The notes below the pieces were generated by a model. That model did no database searches, had not been told where the DNA came from, and saw only the letters and a list, made by a program, of their open reading frames with translations. From a virus: a DNA stretch of 64,000 nucleotides. This document shows, one piece after another, positions 28,384-36,415 of the stretch (the first letter of the stretch is position 1; each line of letters begins with the position of its first letter). The stretch spans positions 1 through 64,000 of the IMG/VR virus record IMGVR_UViG_3300021368_002114. One strand, written 5' to 3'. The translations under genes and the position numbers were made by a program.

Positions 28384-29156
28384 AAAAAATAAGGATAAAT
28401 TGTGAATTTGGTTCTGAGCTTGTTTTCAAAGTAGCTGAGGTATATCATGAATGGAAAAAAGATTCTAAAATAGAATTACATACTTTTAAGGGTATGGCTC
28501 CTTTTTATTTTTATATGAATAAAAATGATATTATAGAAAAAGATGTTAAAAGAGGATTGGGTTCACCATTTGGAGTAAAATTACACGCCAAGGAACTGCC
28601 TTCATATTGTAATGAATACCCAAACTTTAAGGAAAAGTATTCAACTTATAAATTACCTTTTGAAACTGATAGAGAAATAATTTTAATCAGTAACAAATAT
28701 AATGTAGAGTGGAATAACCCACCAATAAATTTTTTAGATATACCAACATTAACTGAATTATTCGAAACTCTTAGTAAAAAATATTTAGTTGTTTATAATA
28801 GAATTCAAAGTTCACAAATAGCTGATGATGGTGCTGCAATAAAAGATTTAGGTGATTATGAATTGGTAGAGAAATATGATAATGTTATTGATTTCAACAA
28901 AATAGAATCAGATTATACTCCAAATGAATTACAACTAATATTAGTTTCACAAGCAAAACATAAAATATCTGTACAAGGTGGTACAAGTATTTTATCAAGT
29001 TTAGGTGGAGGAACAAATGATATTTTTGTGGTAAAGGGTGGAGAGTTAGAACATGATACGATGAATCTTTGGTACAAGAATTTATCAAATGGTGATATTA
29101 AAATTACAACACATTCCACATACGAAACGTTAATAGAAAAGTGCAGAACAATATGA
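28380..29156 (+). CDS. Possible GT-B-type glycosyltransferase
   Basis: 258 residues. The most telling segment is HKISVQGGTSILSSLGGGTN near residue 198, which resembles the donor-binding region of some polysaccharide glycosyltransferases. YLVVYNRIQSS and DNVIDFNKI are strand-like. No clear family assignment; the place between glf and another transferase supports a sugar role. Confidence 0.45.
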   Translation: MKKIRINCEFGSELVFKVAEVYHEWKKDSKIELHTFKGMAPFYFYMNKNDIIEKDVKRGLGSPFGVKLHAKELPSYCNEYPNFKEKYSTYKLPFETDREIILISNKYNVEWNNPPINFLDIPTLTELFETLSKKYLVVYNRIQSSQIADDGAAIKDLGDYELVEKYDNVIDFNKIESDYTPNELQLILVSQAKHKISVQGGTSILSSLGGGTNDIFVVKGGELEHDTMNLWYKNLSNGDIKITTHSTYETLIEKCRTI

Positions 29157-29947
29157 GTAGAGGATATCTATTTTACGCAATAGGAGATTATTGGTTAGAT
29201 GAAGCAATAAATCTATCTAAGAGTATCAGAAAGTTTGGTAATGATGGTTATCCAATATCATTAGTAGTTAAAGAAGATGGAATTGAACGAGCTAATAATA
29301 CACAATTATTTGATAAGTTAATTATATTAAATGAAGATAGTGAGTTATTTACAAAAACAAAATTAAATCATGAAAGGTATGGTGTTATCGCATCGTTCTT
29401 TATGTTCGATATTGCACCTTATGATGAAACAATGATTATTGATACAGATGTACTATGTTTATCTGATACAAAAATAGCATGGGAAAAGTTAACATCTAAA
29501 GACCAATGTTTCACACCTGTTGGTAGAAACATTTCACCCGATTGGCACTTTGGTTATAATAAAAAACTTATTCAAGATTTAGGATTTAATATACCAGAAA
29601 CTCACAATGGATGTCAAGTGATAAAACCAAATCACAAAGATGTTCCGAAGTTTGTAGAACATCTTTTATATAGTTGGGATAATTATGATAAATTAGGATT
29701 CCAAAGAAAATTCAGAGGTGGAGCTTGTCAAGAAATTAACTTTGGATATGCAAGTGGTAAAATGAATTATAAGGTAATTGAGTTTAGTAAAGAACCTGTA
29801 ATGACTTTTAATATAGGTTTAGATACAAAAATACCAACAAGAATACAAACACTTGATAATACTGAATTGTATGATAATATACCATTCATTCATATGTTCA
29901 AACCACACAGAAACACTTATTTAGAATTAGTTAAAAGATTATTATGA
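29153..29947 (+). CDS. GT8-like glycosyltransferase
   Basis: 264 residues using the ATG at 29153, which overlaps the previous stop; an in-frame ATG at 29141 is an alternative. YLFYAIGDYWLDEAINLSKS and the metal motif MIIDTDVLCLSD (DxD) near residue 95 fit GT8-type enzymes, as do the C-terminal FIHMFKPHR residues. Confidence 0.65.
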   Translation: MSRGYLFYAIGDYWLDEAINLSKSIRKFGNDGYPISLVVKEDGIERANNTQLFDKLIILNEDSELFTKTKLNHERYGVIASFFMFDIAPYDETMIIDTDVLCLSDTKIAWEKLTSKDQCFTPVGRNISPDWHFGYNKKLIQDLGFNIPETHNGCQVIKPNHKDVPKFVEHLLYSWDNYDKLGFQRKFRGGACQEINFGYASGKMNYKVIEFSKEPVMTFNIGLDTKIPTRIQTLDNTELYDNIPFIHMFKPHRNTYLELVKRLL

Positions 29948-30738
29948 TTATACTTGGATGTATTACAAAATATAAACCAGAGGATATAAGGCCTTATGTA
30001 GAATCCATTGAACAGACTGAGTTCAATGGTAAAAAAATAATGATGGTATATGAAGTACCACAAGAAACAATTGATTATCTTAAATCTAAAAATTGGGAAA
30101 TATATGGTGGTAACTTAAATCAACATATAATTCTTCAAAGATTTATTGATATCTATAAACTATTAGAATCGTTTCCAAATGAAATTATAATTTGGACAGA
30201 TGTTAAGGATGTAATATTTCAGAAAGACCCTACATCTTGGATTGAACAAAATAAGAAAAAACCTATACTTTCATTTTCAGAATGTGTTACATTCAAAGAT
30301 GATGAATGGGCTTGTGTAAATAGTGGAACTTCTTTTCCTATGGAATGGGAGTGGTTACAACATCTACCTTCTTATTGTGCAGGAACTATCGTGGGAGATT
30401 CCGAATATTTAAGAGATTTATTTATAAACATTTATAGATGGAGCTTAACAACATCGAATCAAGAACAACTTTCAGACCAAGCTGCATATAATGTATTAAT
30501 TAATCAAACTCAATATAAAGATATTGTACAGACGGTAGAACAAGAGGAAGGATTTGCAACTCAACTTGGAACTGTTTGGATGAAAAAAGACCACTTTGGG
30601 GATAAATTACTAGAACCAACTCCAAAATTAGAAATTGATGGCAAGTTTGTAAATCAAAAAGGAGATACTTTTGTAATAGTTCATCAGTACGATAGAGAAA
30701 AAAGTATAAAAGAGCTTATAGAAAAAAAATATAAATGA
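29944..30738 (+). CDS. GT-A-type glycosyltransferase-like protein
   Basis: 264 residues. IIIWTDVKDVIFQKDPTSWI near residue 81 is the nucleotide and metal motif of a GT-A group in which the D-x-x-D-V-x-F-Q stretch is conserved. SYCAGTIVGDSEYLRDLF and SDQAAYNVLIN are also typical of that group. It overlaps both neighbours by 4 bases. Confidence 0.65.
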   Translation: MIILGCITKYKPEDIRPYVESIEQTEFNGKKIMMVYEVPQETIDYLKSKNWEIYGGNLNQHIILQRFIDIYKLLESFPNEIIIWTDVKDVIFQKDPTSWIEQNKKKPILSFSECVTFKDDEWACVNSGTSFPMEWEWLQHLPSYCAGTIVGDSEYLRDLFINIYRWSLTTSNQEQLSDQAAYNVLINQTQYKDIVQTVEQEEGFATQLGTVWMKKDHFGDKLLEPTPKLEIDGKFVNQKGDTFVIVHQYDREKSIKELIEKKYK

Positions 30739-31625
30739 AGATAGTAATATCAATATTTTGTTTACCTTACGAAATTGATGAATTAGAGAATACTATAAAT
30801 CAATTAAAAAAGGCATCTTATTACCTTACTAATAAACAAGTAGAATGGTATCTTGATGTTACTATGTGTACTTCAAATGATATGGTAAATTGGGGTAAAT
30901 CATCCTTACCTAAAAAATTCTTTGAAGAAAAATTGATGAAGATATCCACTAGTACAGATTGGTGTGTCAAATATTTTAGAACATCGGATGATATAAAAGG
31001 GTGTGTATCACAGAGAAGAGAATCTATAAAAAATCATAAAGATGCTCATTATTTTATTTGGTTAGATACTGATATTATATTTGATGAAAGAACTCTTTCC
31101 TATGTAGAAAACTCTATAATTGGTATCAAAGATATTCCTTATTCTATAATAACTCCTGAACTTGTGAGAATTTGGGATAATACTTGGGATATTTTGGTAA
31201 ATAAAAATTATATAAAACAAAAAGTTGGATATCAAAAAATAGCAGACCCATACGAATGTAGTGGATTAAAAGGAGATGTATCATTAGAAAGAGTAGAAAA
31301 TACTTCTTCACCACAATCTAGATTCAAATTTGCAGGTGGGTGGTTTACTTGCATTAGTGCATCTCTATTGAATCGAGTAGGAATACCTGAATCATTTGGT
31401 CACTATGGATATGAAGATACATTTATAATGATTGCTTGTGAAAAGTTAGTTAGAATTGGTGAGGATATCCAACAATTCAAATTGAAAAATCTAGTAGTTT
31501 GTGAAAACTACAAGTATAGAAATAATTCCCATTACATAAATAATATTTCAGTATATGATAGAAGAGAAGAATTCAAAAAACTTGGATACGATTCTTTTAA
31601 TGATGAAATTCAAAAAATTATTTAG
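30735..31625 (+). CDS. GT2-like glycosyltransferase (end of glycan island)
   Basis: 296 residues. FIWLDTDIIFDERTL carries the DxD motif near residue 113, and GHYGYEDTFIMIA is the conserved acceptor-side motif of GT2 enzymes. It is the last gene of the glycan island; a 142-base gap with a class 2 box and an RNA hairpin follows. Confidence 0.7.
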   Translation: MKIVISIFCLPYEIDELENTINQLKKASYYLTNKQVEWYLDVTMCTSNDMVNWGKSSLPKKFFEEKLMKISTSTDWCVKYFRTSDDIKGCVSQRRESIKNHKDAHYFIWLDTDIIFDERTLSYVENSIIGIKDIPYSIITPELVRIWDNTWDILVNKNYIKQKVGYQKIADPYECSGLKGDVSLERVENTSSPQSRFKFAGGWFTCISASLLNRVGIPESFGHYGYEDTFIMIACEKLVRIGEDIQQFKLKNLVVCENYKYRNNSHYINNISVYDRREEFKKLGYDSFNDEIQKII

Positions 31626-31655
31626 TATAAAATACTCACTTTTCTTGTAACTGGA

Positions 31656-31665
31656 TATATTTATA
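31656..31665 (+). promoter_or_regulatory. Class 2 box TATATTTATA before the export locus
   Basis: TATATTTATA about 100 bases before the first gene of the secreted-protein locus. If it is a promoter box, the transcript would have a leader of roughly 95 bases containing the hairpin at 31744-31766. The gap 31626-31767 holds nothing else recognised. Confidence 0.5.
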
Positions 31666-31743
31666 GGAAATGTGTTATAGAAACTTGTTACTTCATTAGT
31701 TTCAAAAATTAGTTTTATTTATTGGTTTTACAAATAAGTTATG

Positions 31744-31766
31744 GTAATCTAAGAAAAGGAGATTAC
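31744..31766 (+). promoter_or_regulatory. Hairpin enclosing the ribosome binding site
   Basis: GTAATCT (31744-31750) pairs exactly with AGATTAC (31760-31766), with the purine-rich AAGAAAAGG in the loop, and the TTG start at 31768 directly follows. The Shine-Dalgarno-like bases thus lie in the loop and the stem, so the fold could control translation of the first export gene. Confidence 0.5.
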
Positions 31767-31767
31767 T

Positions 31768-32271
31768 TTGAAAAAATTTGTACACAATCTCTTGTTTGGG
31801 TTAACGTTGATTCTGTTATGTTCTACACTACAATCATCCAATCCCACACAAGATAACACTATCTCAATCGGAGAGGTAACCAACGAAATCAGAGTTGGAC
31901 CTTTTGCGGGCAATCCCTCTATGGCCTATGGAGTTCGAAATATCTTAGAAGAACTCTTAATGGATTTAGACTACGACTTATCAGACAATTCAGAAACGAA
32001 AATCAACGTAAGGTTAGTATTTTTCGATGTAAAAAATATAGGTAAATCAATTGGTATTTACCACAATAAAGTATCACTAACTCAGATTATAGCAATCGGT
32101 GAGTTAGAAAAAAATGGTAAAGTAAAGAAGAGAACTACTCAAAAAGGACAGAGTAAAGAAATCTCTACTTCTACTTTAGTGGTTGCATCTGATGGACAAT
32201 TTAATCAACAAACGGCTTCTAACTCATTAAAAAAAGTATTAGAGGCAATTATTAAGGACTTATTAAAATGA
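31768..32271 (+). CDS. Secreted small protein, first gene of the export locus
   Basis: 167 residues from a TTG start with an AAAAGGAG site upstream. N-terminal signal peptide (FVHNLLFGLTLILLCSTLQ); a Cys at 18 is not in a clear lipobox. The mature part alternates strands and a final helix (ASNSLKKVLEAIIKDLL), reminiscent of small YajG- or LptE-like envelope proteins, but this is only fold resemblance. It overlaps the next gene by 4 bases, so the whole locus begins here. Confidence 0.6.
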   Translation: MKKFVHNLLFGLTLILLCSTLQSSNPTQDNTISIGEVTNEIRVGPFAGNPSMAYGVRNILEELLMDLDYDLSDNSETKINVRLVFFDVKNIGKSIGIYHNKVSLTQIIAIGELEKNGKVKKRTTQKGQSKEISTSTLVVASDGQFNQQTASNSLKKVLEAIIKDLLK

Positions 32272-33956
32272 AAAAACAATTATTAACACTATTATTTCTT
32301 CTTGGTGCATTCGTATCGTTTGGCCAAGAAACAATTAAAATCAACAAAACGAACACAGTTTCGAAGGTTGGTGATACTATTAAACTGAAAGTGGAGTATT
32401 CAGGTACAGCAGGAACTGCAAAACTTACTCAGTTTGATTTTCAGTATAACAACAAGTTACTATCGTTACAATCAAGAAATTGGATTGTATCTTCAAATTC
32501 AGCTCAAAAGGCTTATAACTCATGGAATGGGTATAAGTGGGGTAACAACACTGCAACAAGTGATATTGATGGCCAGTACGCTGATTTTGTAGCAGGTAGT
32601 ACTATCTATGGTTCAAACGCAGATTTTTCGGTAGAGAGAATTACTATCCAAGATGTTACTGCATTTGCCGATGGAGATGGTTGGATGGAGTATAACTTTA
32701 TTATTAAAGATAAAGCAGGTACTAACTATTCAGATTATTCTAATCTACTAAGTATGAACTGGGGTTATCTTAAAAAAGATGATGGAACTGAAATAGCAGT
32801 AGAAGGTAAGGTAGATAATGGAACTGGTTTAAGTTTAACTGGTATCACAGGAGGTGATGCTGGAACTGTAACACTTAAAATATTCAGTAAAGCAATAGAT
32901 AATTCACTAATAGATGGTACAGATTATACTTACTATGTTTATAATAAATCAGATATCGGTGCGGGTAACCAAGTAAATGAGGGAGCAACTCATGTTAAAA
33001 CAGGTAACTATGATGCATCAGGTGAAGCAACTGTAAGTGGTTTAGAAAACGATAAAGAATATTTTGTTTGGAACTTCGTTGATGGTTCTAAAGATTATAT
33101 GGATAACGTAGTAACTGTATCTGATTTAGCATTAGTATTTCAAGAAGCAATCGGTGCAGGTTCTTCACCAAATGGTTCTTCAACAACATTTGATTATCAT
33201 ATTCAAACATTCTTGGCAAACGTAATCCATGATTCACCATTTGATGGAGTGATAAATTTCTCAGATTCATATGAGATACTTGCTTACTTACAAGGTGTAA
33301 CAAGTGGAAACTCTAATTACATTTCTAAGAAAGGTGGAGCAGTACAGAGTGGTGGTACTAAATCAATATTTGGTACAGTAGATGAAAATGGAAGTTATTT
33401 AGCTAACTTAGATGCAACTTTCAAACCAACTGATTCTAATAAATCATTTGAGTTTGCTCATGTTCTAATTGGTGATGTAAACTTCTCACACTCTTATCAA
33501 CCAGCAAATACAAATGATTTCAAAATTAGTTCTATGAATATTAGTAATTCTGCACCTCTTGCATCAAGTGCAAGATACACTCCGATTCAACAAAATGTTG
33601 ATTTGACATCTCAAATTGTAGATGGTGAAGTAATCTTCTCAATCAATTCAGAAGTAACTGGTATGATTGGAACACAATTTAACATTGTATATGATGATAC
33701 AAGATTAGAATTAAAGAACGTAGTATTCGATACTGGTAACGAAATGACTAACTTCGCTAACCACATCGAAGAAGAAGGAAAAGTAAACATAGGTTCATTT
33801 GACCAACAGTTTGAACAAACTGTAAAAACAGGTACTCCATATCAATTAATATTCACACCATTAGTTGAATTGAGTAACACATCAGGTTTAATCTCATTTA
33901 AGGTTAACGAAGGTGTTAAGGCAGATGGTACACAAATTAAATTAAACATGGAGTAA
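32268..33956 (+). CDS. Large secreted protein A with dockerin-like and cohesin-like C-terminal regions
   Basis: 562 residues. Signal peptide ~1-19 ending SFGQ. The middle is beta-rich. Residues ~285-345 (VTVSDLALVFQEA ... INFSDSYEILAYLQG) look dockerin-like. Then comes LIGDVNFSHSYQP, and the last ~110 residues (VIFSINSEVTGMIGTQFNIV ... ADGTQIKL) look like a cohesin-type beta sandwich. The C-terminal ~300 residues are homologous to those of the 908-residue protein at 38290-41016. Each is followed at once by a related lipoprotein. Likely exported to the periplasm or cell surface. Confidence 0.75.
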   Translation: MKKQLLTLLFLLGAFVSFGQETIKINKTNTVSKVGDTIKLKVEYSGTAGTAKLTQFDFQYNNKLLSLQSRNWIVSSNSAQKAYNSWNGYKWGNNTATSDIDGQYADFVAGSTIYGSNADFSVERITIQDVTAFADGDGWMEYNFIIKDKAGTNYSDYSNLLSMNWGYLKKDDGTEIAVEGKVDNGTGLSLTGITGGDAGTVTLKIFSKAIDNSLIDGTDYTYYVYNKSDIGAGNQVNEGATHVKTGNYDASGEATVSGLENDKEYFVWNFVDGSKDYMDNVVTVSDLALVFQEAIGAGSSPNGSSTTFDYHIQTFLANVIHDSPFDGVINFSDSYEILAYLQGVTSGNSNYISKKGGAVQSGGTKSIFGTVDENGSYLANLDATFKPTDSNKSFEFAHVLIGDVNFSHSYQPANTNDFKISSMNISNSAPLASSARYTPIQQNVDLTSQIVDGEVIFSINSEVTGMIGTQFNIVYDDTRLELKNVVFDTGNEMTNFANHIEEEGKVNIGSFDQQFEQTVKTGTPYQLIFTPLVELSNTSGLISFKVNEGVKADGTQIKLNME

Positions 33957-33960
33957 AAAA

Positions 33961-34335
33961 ATGAAAAAATTATTATTATCACTTATCGTATTATTATCAC
34001 TAACATCTTGTATGAAAGATGAATTGATAGAACCTATATTCATCGATAGTATGCCAGAGGCACTTGTTATTGATGAGTTGGTTGGAATAAAATTAGAAAG
34101 TACAATTGTATCTTCAGAAGTAAGAATGAATATCAAACTTCCTGTGGATGGAACGTACAGAGTGAAAATTAGAGATTTAGATAACTCTTTAATTTCACAA
34201 GAAAAACTAACGGCTAAAGAGGGAGATAATCTTCTCTCTGTTTATACAAGTAGTTTGGATAAATCCTCATTTACTCTTGAATTAACTGATGTTAATCACA
34301 AGGTAATTGGTAGGACGGTTTTCGTTAATCAATAA
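33961..34335 (+). CDS. Small lipoprotein paired with secreted protein A
   Basis: 124 residues with a lipobox-type signal (LLSLTSCMKDE; Cys 17). The mature part is a single beta domain (GTYRVKIRDLDNSL, EGDNLLSVYTSSLDKSSF). It resembles the lipoprotein at 41013-41363: both have a G-x-N-x-L/F-x-x-Y-T segment and a V-I-x-x-T ending, and each follows a large secreted protein. The pair may act as anchor and anchored protein. Confidence 0.75.
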   Translation: MKKLLLSLIVLLSLTSCMKDELIEPIFIDSMPEALVIDELVGIKLESTIVSSEVRMNIKLPVDGTYRVKIRDLDNSLISQEKLTAKEGDNLLSVYTSSLDKSSFTLELTDVNHKVIGRTVFVNQ

Positions 34336-34354
34336 TGGAGTTTAGAATTAGTAA

Positions 34355-34855
34355 ATGAAAAAGTTTTTATTAACATTTATTACATTAACCTTTACACTAG
34401 GCATGGTTGCATCTTGTGTAAATCCTTCAATGGAAAGAGGTTTAGAGTCGTTGGAAGCATCTCTTGCAGAGTTAGAGGCTTCACTAATATTAGTTGACAT
34501 CGAACAGATGAAAATTGATTTAGAAACGATGCAATCACAAGTAGAACAAATGGAAGTGGATTTGGAAACTTCTGTGGATGATGCCTTGGCAAAAATGGCT
34601 GATATAAAATTACGTTTAGAATCTATTCTTGAAACTGCAGAAGATTGGGCAACTGATGAACAAGTTCAAAATCTTTTAGCTCAAGTTCAAGAAGTTAGTG
34701 AAGGAATCGATATGTTAGTTTTTATTGCTGATTATGATTACGATGGTGTTATGAATGGATTAGACCAATGTCCTGATACACCTATAACAGAAATTAATAA
34801 CGTAAATGGAGTTGGATGTGCACCAAATGAAACACCAACAACTGATGGAGACTAA
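34355..34855 (+). CDS. Coiled-coil lipoprotein with TSP3-type calcium repeat
   Basis: 166 residues. Lipobox GMVASC, then ~90 residues of regular Glu/Leu/Met heptads (LESLEASLAELEASL, MKIDLETMQSQVEQMEVDLE), predicted coiled coil. The C-terminal DYDYDGVMNGLDQCPDTP is a thrombospondin type 3 repeat, usually calcium-binding, as in OmpA-like proteins. It resembles an outer-membrane spacer protein but lacks an OmpA domain. Confidence 0.75.
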   Translation: MKKFLLTFITLTFTLGMVASCVNPSMERGLESLEASLAELEASLILVDIEQMKIDLETMQSQVEQMEVDLETSVDDALAKMADIKLRLESILETAEDWATDEQVQNLLAQVQEVSEGIDMLVFIADYDYDGVMNGLDQCPDTPITEINNVNGVGCAPNETPTTDGD

Positions 34856-34858
34856 ATT

Positions 34859-35152
34859 ATGAGTGAAAAAAAAGAAGGATTCTTTTCACAATTAAAAAAC
34901 CAAATCATAGCTGGTGTAGGAGTAATCCTCACCGGCCTTGGTGGTTTGTTTATGGATGAGGTAAAATCATTCATAGGGATTGAAGATGAAGAATCAGCAC
35001 CTGTTCAAGTAGAACAGAAACAAGAAGTGAATGTTGAAGGACCTACAATTGTGGTTAACATTCCAGAACAAAAAAAAGATACAGTTGTAAAAAAAGTATA
35101 TGTTAAACCCGTAGAAAAACCAAAAGAGAAAGAAGAAAAAATCGATTGGTAA
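34859..35152 (+). CDS. Small membrane protein with charged C-terminal tail
   Basis: 97 residues. One hydrophobic segment (IIAGVGVILTGLGGLFM) near the N-terminus, then a beta segment (VEGPTIVVNIPEQ) and a Lys/Pro/Glu-rich tail (VKPVEKPKEKEEKIDW). No cleavable signal. The Pro/Lys tail could span the periplasm to reach the lipoprotein encoded just upstream; that is inference. Confidence 0.6.
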   Translation: MSEKKEGFFSQLKNQIIAGVGVILTGLGGLFMDEVKSFIGIEDEESAPVQVEQKQEVNVEGPTIVVNIPEQKKDTVVKKVYVKPVEKPKEKEEKIDW

Positions 35153-35174
35153 ACTACACAAAAAAGGAGAGATT

Positions 35175-35378
35175 ATGAAAAAATTCGTTGTACACAACCC
35201 CATAGCAATGATATGGAAAGAGGCCGAGAGTTTATTGGATTACACAATAGCACTATGGTTAACCGCTTTAGCAATTTTAGCAGTTAGTGGTATCTTAGTA
35301 ATGATTTTTGAATTAATAACTAACCCATCATCGTTTTCAAATGCATCATTTGGTGTATTTGATACATTAGGGAGATAG
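35175..35378 (+). CDS. Small membrane protein with NPS-NA-FG-FDTLG tail (copy 1)
   Basis: 67 residues with one clear membrane segment (ALWLTALAILAVSGILVMIF) and the C-terminal motif NPSSFSNASFGVFDTLG. The next gene encodes a paralogue ending in the same motif. A good AAAGGAG site precedes it. Confidence 0.7.
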   Translation: MKKFVVHNPIAMIWKEAESLLDYTIALWLTALAILAVSGILVMIFELITNPSSFSNASFGVFDTLGR

Positions 35379-35387
35379 GAGAATATT

Positions 35388-35573
35388 ATGATTACACAAA
35401 TTTTTACAGACAAAATGTCAGATTACAAATTTATGGATGTTATTTTGAAAATATGGATAGGTGGTTTAATGATAATGTGGGCAGTTGGAATGGTTGCTAT
35501 CATTAGTCATATAATCATGAATCCATCAGCAGTTGATAACGCAACATTTGGTATATTTGATACTTTAGGATAA
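35388..35573 (+). CDS. Small membrane protein with NPS-NA-FG-FDTLG tail (copy 2)
   Basis: 61 residues, one membrane segment (IWIGGLMIMWAVGMVAIISH) and the tail NPSAVDNATFGIFDTLG, matching copy 1 at 11 of 17 positions. The pair arose by tandem duplication and may form a hetero-oligomer in the inner membrane. Confidence 0.7.
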   Translation: MITQIFTDKMSDYKFMDVILKIWIGGLMIMWAVGMVAIISHIIMNPSAVDNATFGIFDTLG

Positions 35574-35581
35574 AAAGAAAT

Positions 35582-35686
35582 ATGAAAAAAATTATAGAAT
35601 TAATTATCAAAATTGATAAATGGCTCTCGGATAGGATATGGGAAATGTATCCAGAGTTAACTAAACACATGAAGGATAAGAAATGA
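35582..35686 (+). CDS. Very small amphipathic protein
   Basis: 34 residues (starts MKKIIELIIKIDKWL, ends HMKDKK), too short for a 60-residue cutoff. It lies 8 bases after the second membrane protein and overlaps the next start in an ATGA. The N-terminal half is a strongly amphipathic helix. It contains EMYPEL, which also occurs in the CsgG-like protein downstream, perhaps by chance. Confidence 0.5.
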   Translation: MKKIIELIIKIDKWLSDRIWEMYPELTKHMKDKK

Positions 35687-36399
35687 GATTAATCACAACA
35701 ATAGTTTTGATGTTATTCACACTAACATCATTTTCACAAACGATTGGTAAGGTTAAGGCTGAAGAATACACCGCAGAATTTGAAAAGAAAAAATCAATTG
35801 ATGATGTTTCAGATTATTGGGGTGATATGATACCAGTATCTCTACTCAATGTTGGTATATCTGATGAATTATATGAGATGTATCCTGAGTTAAGAGATGG
35901 TAGAGTGGGTTTAGGTCTTACTAATATAGTAATAGAATACTTAGATTGGACAAACAGATTTGAATTCGTAGAAGAGAAGTCTGCAATCAAGGATAGAATG
36001 AAAACACAATGGGTTGCATCAAGAAAAGGTGTTTCGGAAAACCAAGTTTATGGTTTAGGTAAAATTAAGTTAGCAGAATATTTCGTTACAATAGAGATAT
36101 ATGATTTCTCTGTTTCAGAGGATGAGGTTTTATCACTTAAAGATGGTTCTAAACAAACACAAACAACTCGTTTAGGTTTACAAGTTAGGTTTACTAATGC
36201 AGAGAATGGTACATACTTTGTAGGTTCCGGTCTTGGTACGGCAAATACAGTAAAGACTCAAGAGGGTTTGCTGGGGTTAGATTTGGATGAAATAAAGTTC
36301 AGACAATCAGCAATTGGAGTATCTACCAGAAAAGCATTGGAAACCGCTTCAGCGAGAATTGTGGCAAGGATGATTCGTAAGAAGATATTTGAGAACTAG
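35683..36399 (+). CDS. CsgG-like secretion/assembly protein
   Basis: 238 residues with signal peptide ending SFSQ. Pattern features of the CsgG/HfaB group: SLLNVGISDELYEMY, GLGLTNIVIEYLDWTNRF, FVEEKSAIKDRMKTQ (where CsgG has an ER-x3-L segment), KLAEYFVTIEIYDFS, TTRLGLQVRFTNAENGTYF. In curli systems CsgG forms a nine-subunit outer-membrane pore. There is no lipobox Cys here. From memory, CsgG-like genes are annotated in some marine myoviruses. It may export the large secreted proteins on either side. Confidence 0.55.
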   Translation: MRLITTIVLMLFTLTSFSQTIGKVKAEEYTAEFEKKKSIDDVSDYWGDMIPVSLLNVGISDELYEMYPELRDGRVGLGLTNIVIEYLDWTNRFEFVEEKSAIKDRMKTQWVASRKGVSENQVYGLGKIKLAEYFVTIEIYDFSVSEDEVLSLKDGSKQTQTTRLGLQVRFTNAENGTYFVGSGLGTANTVKTQEGLLGLDLDEIKFRQSAIGVSTRKALETASARIVARMIRKKIFEN

Positions 36400-36415
36400 A
36401 AGAGAGGAGAAATGA

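Noticed and set aside
31624-31636. AGTAT-AAA-ATACT hairpin after the last glycan gene
   Set aside because: Five AT-rich pairs with a 3-base loop; not stable enough to support a terminator.
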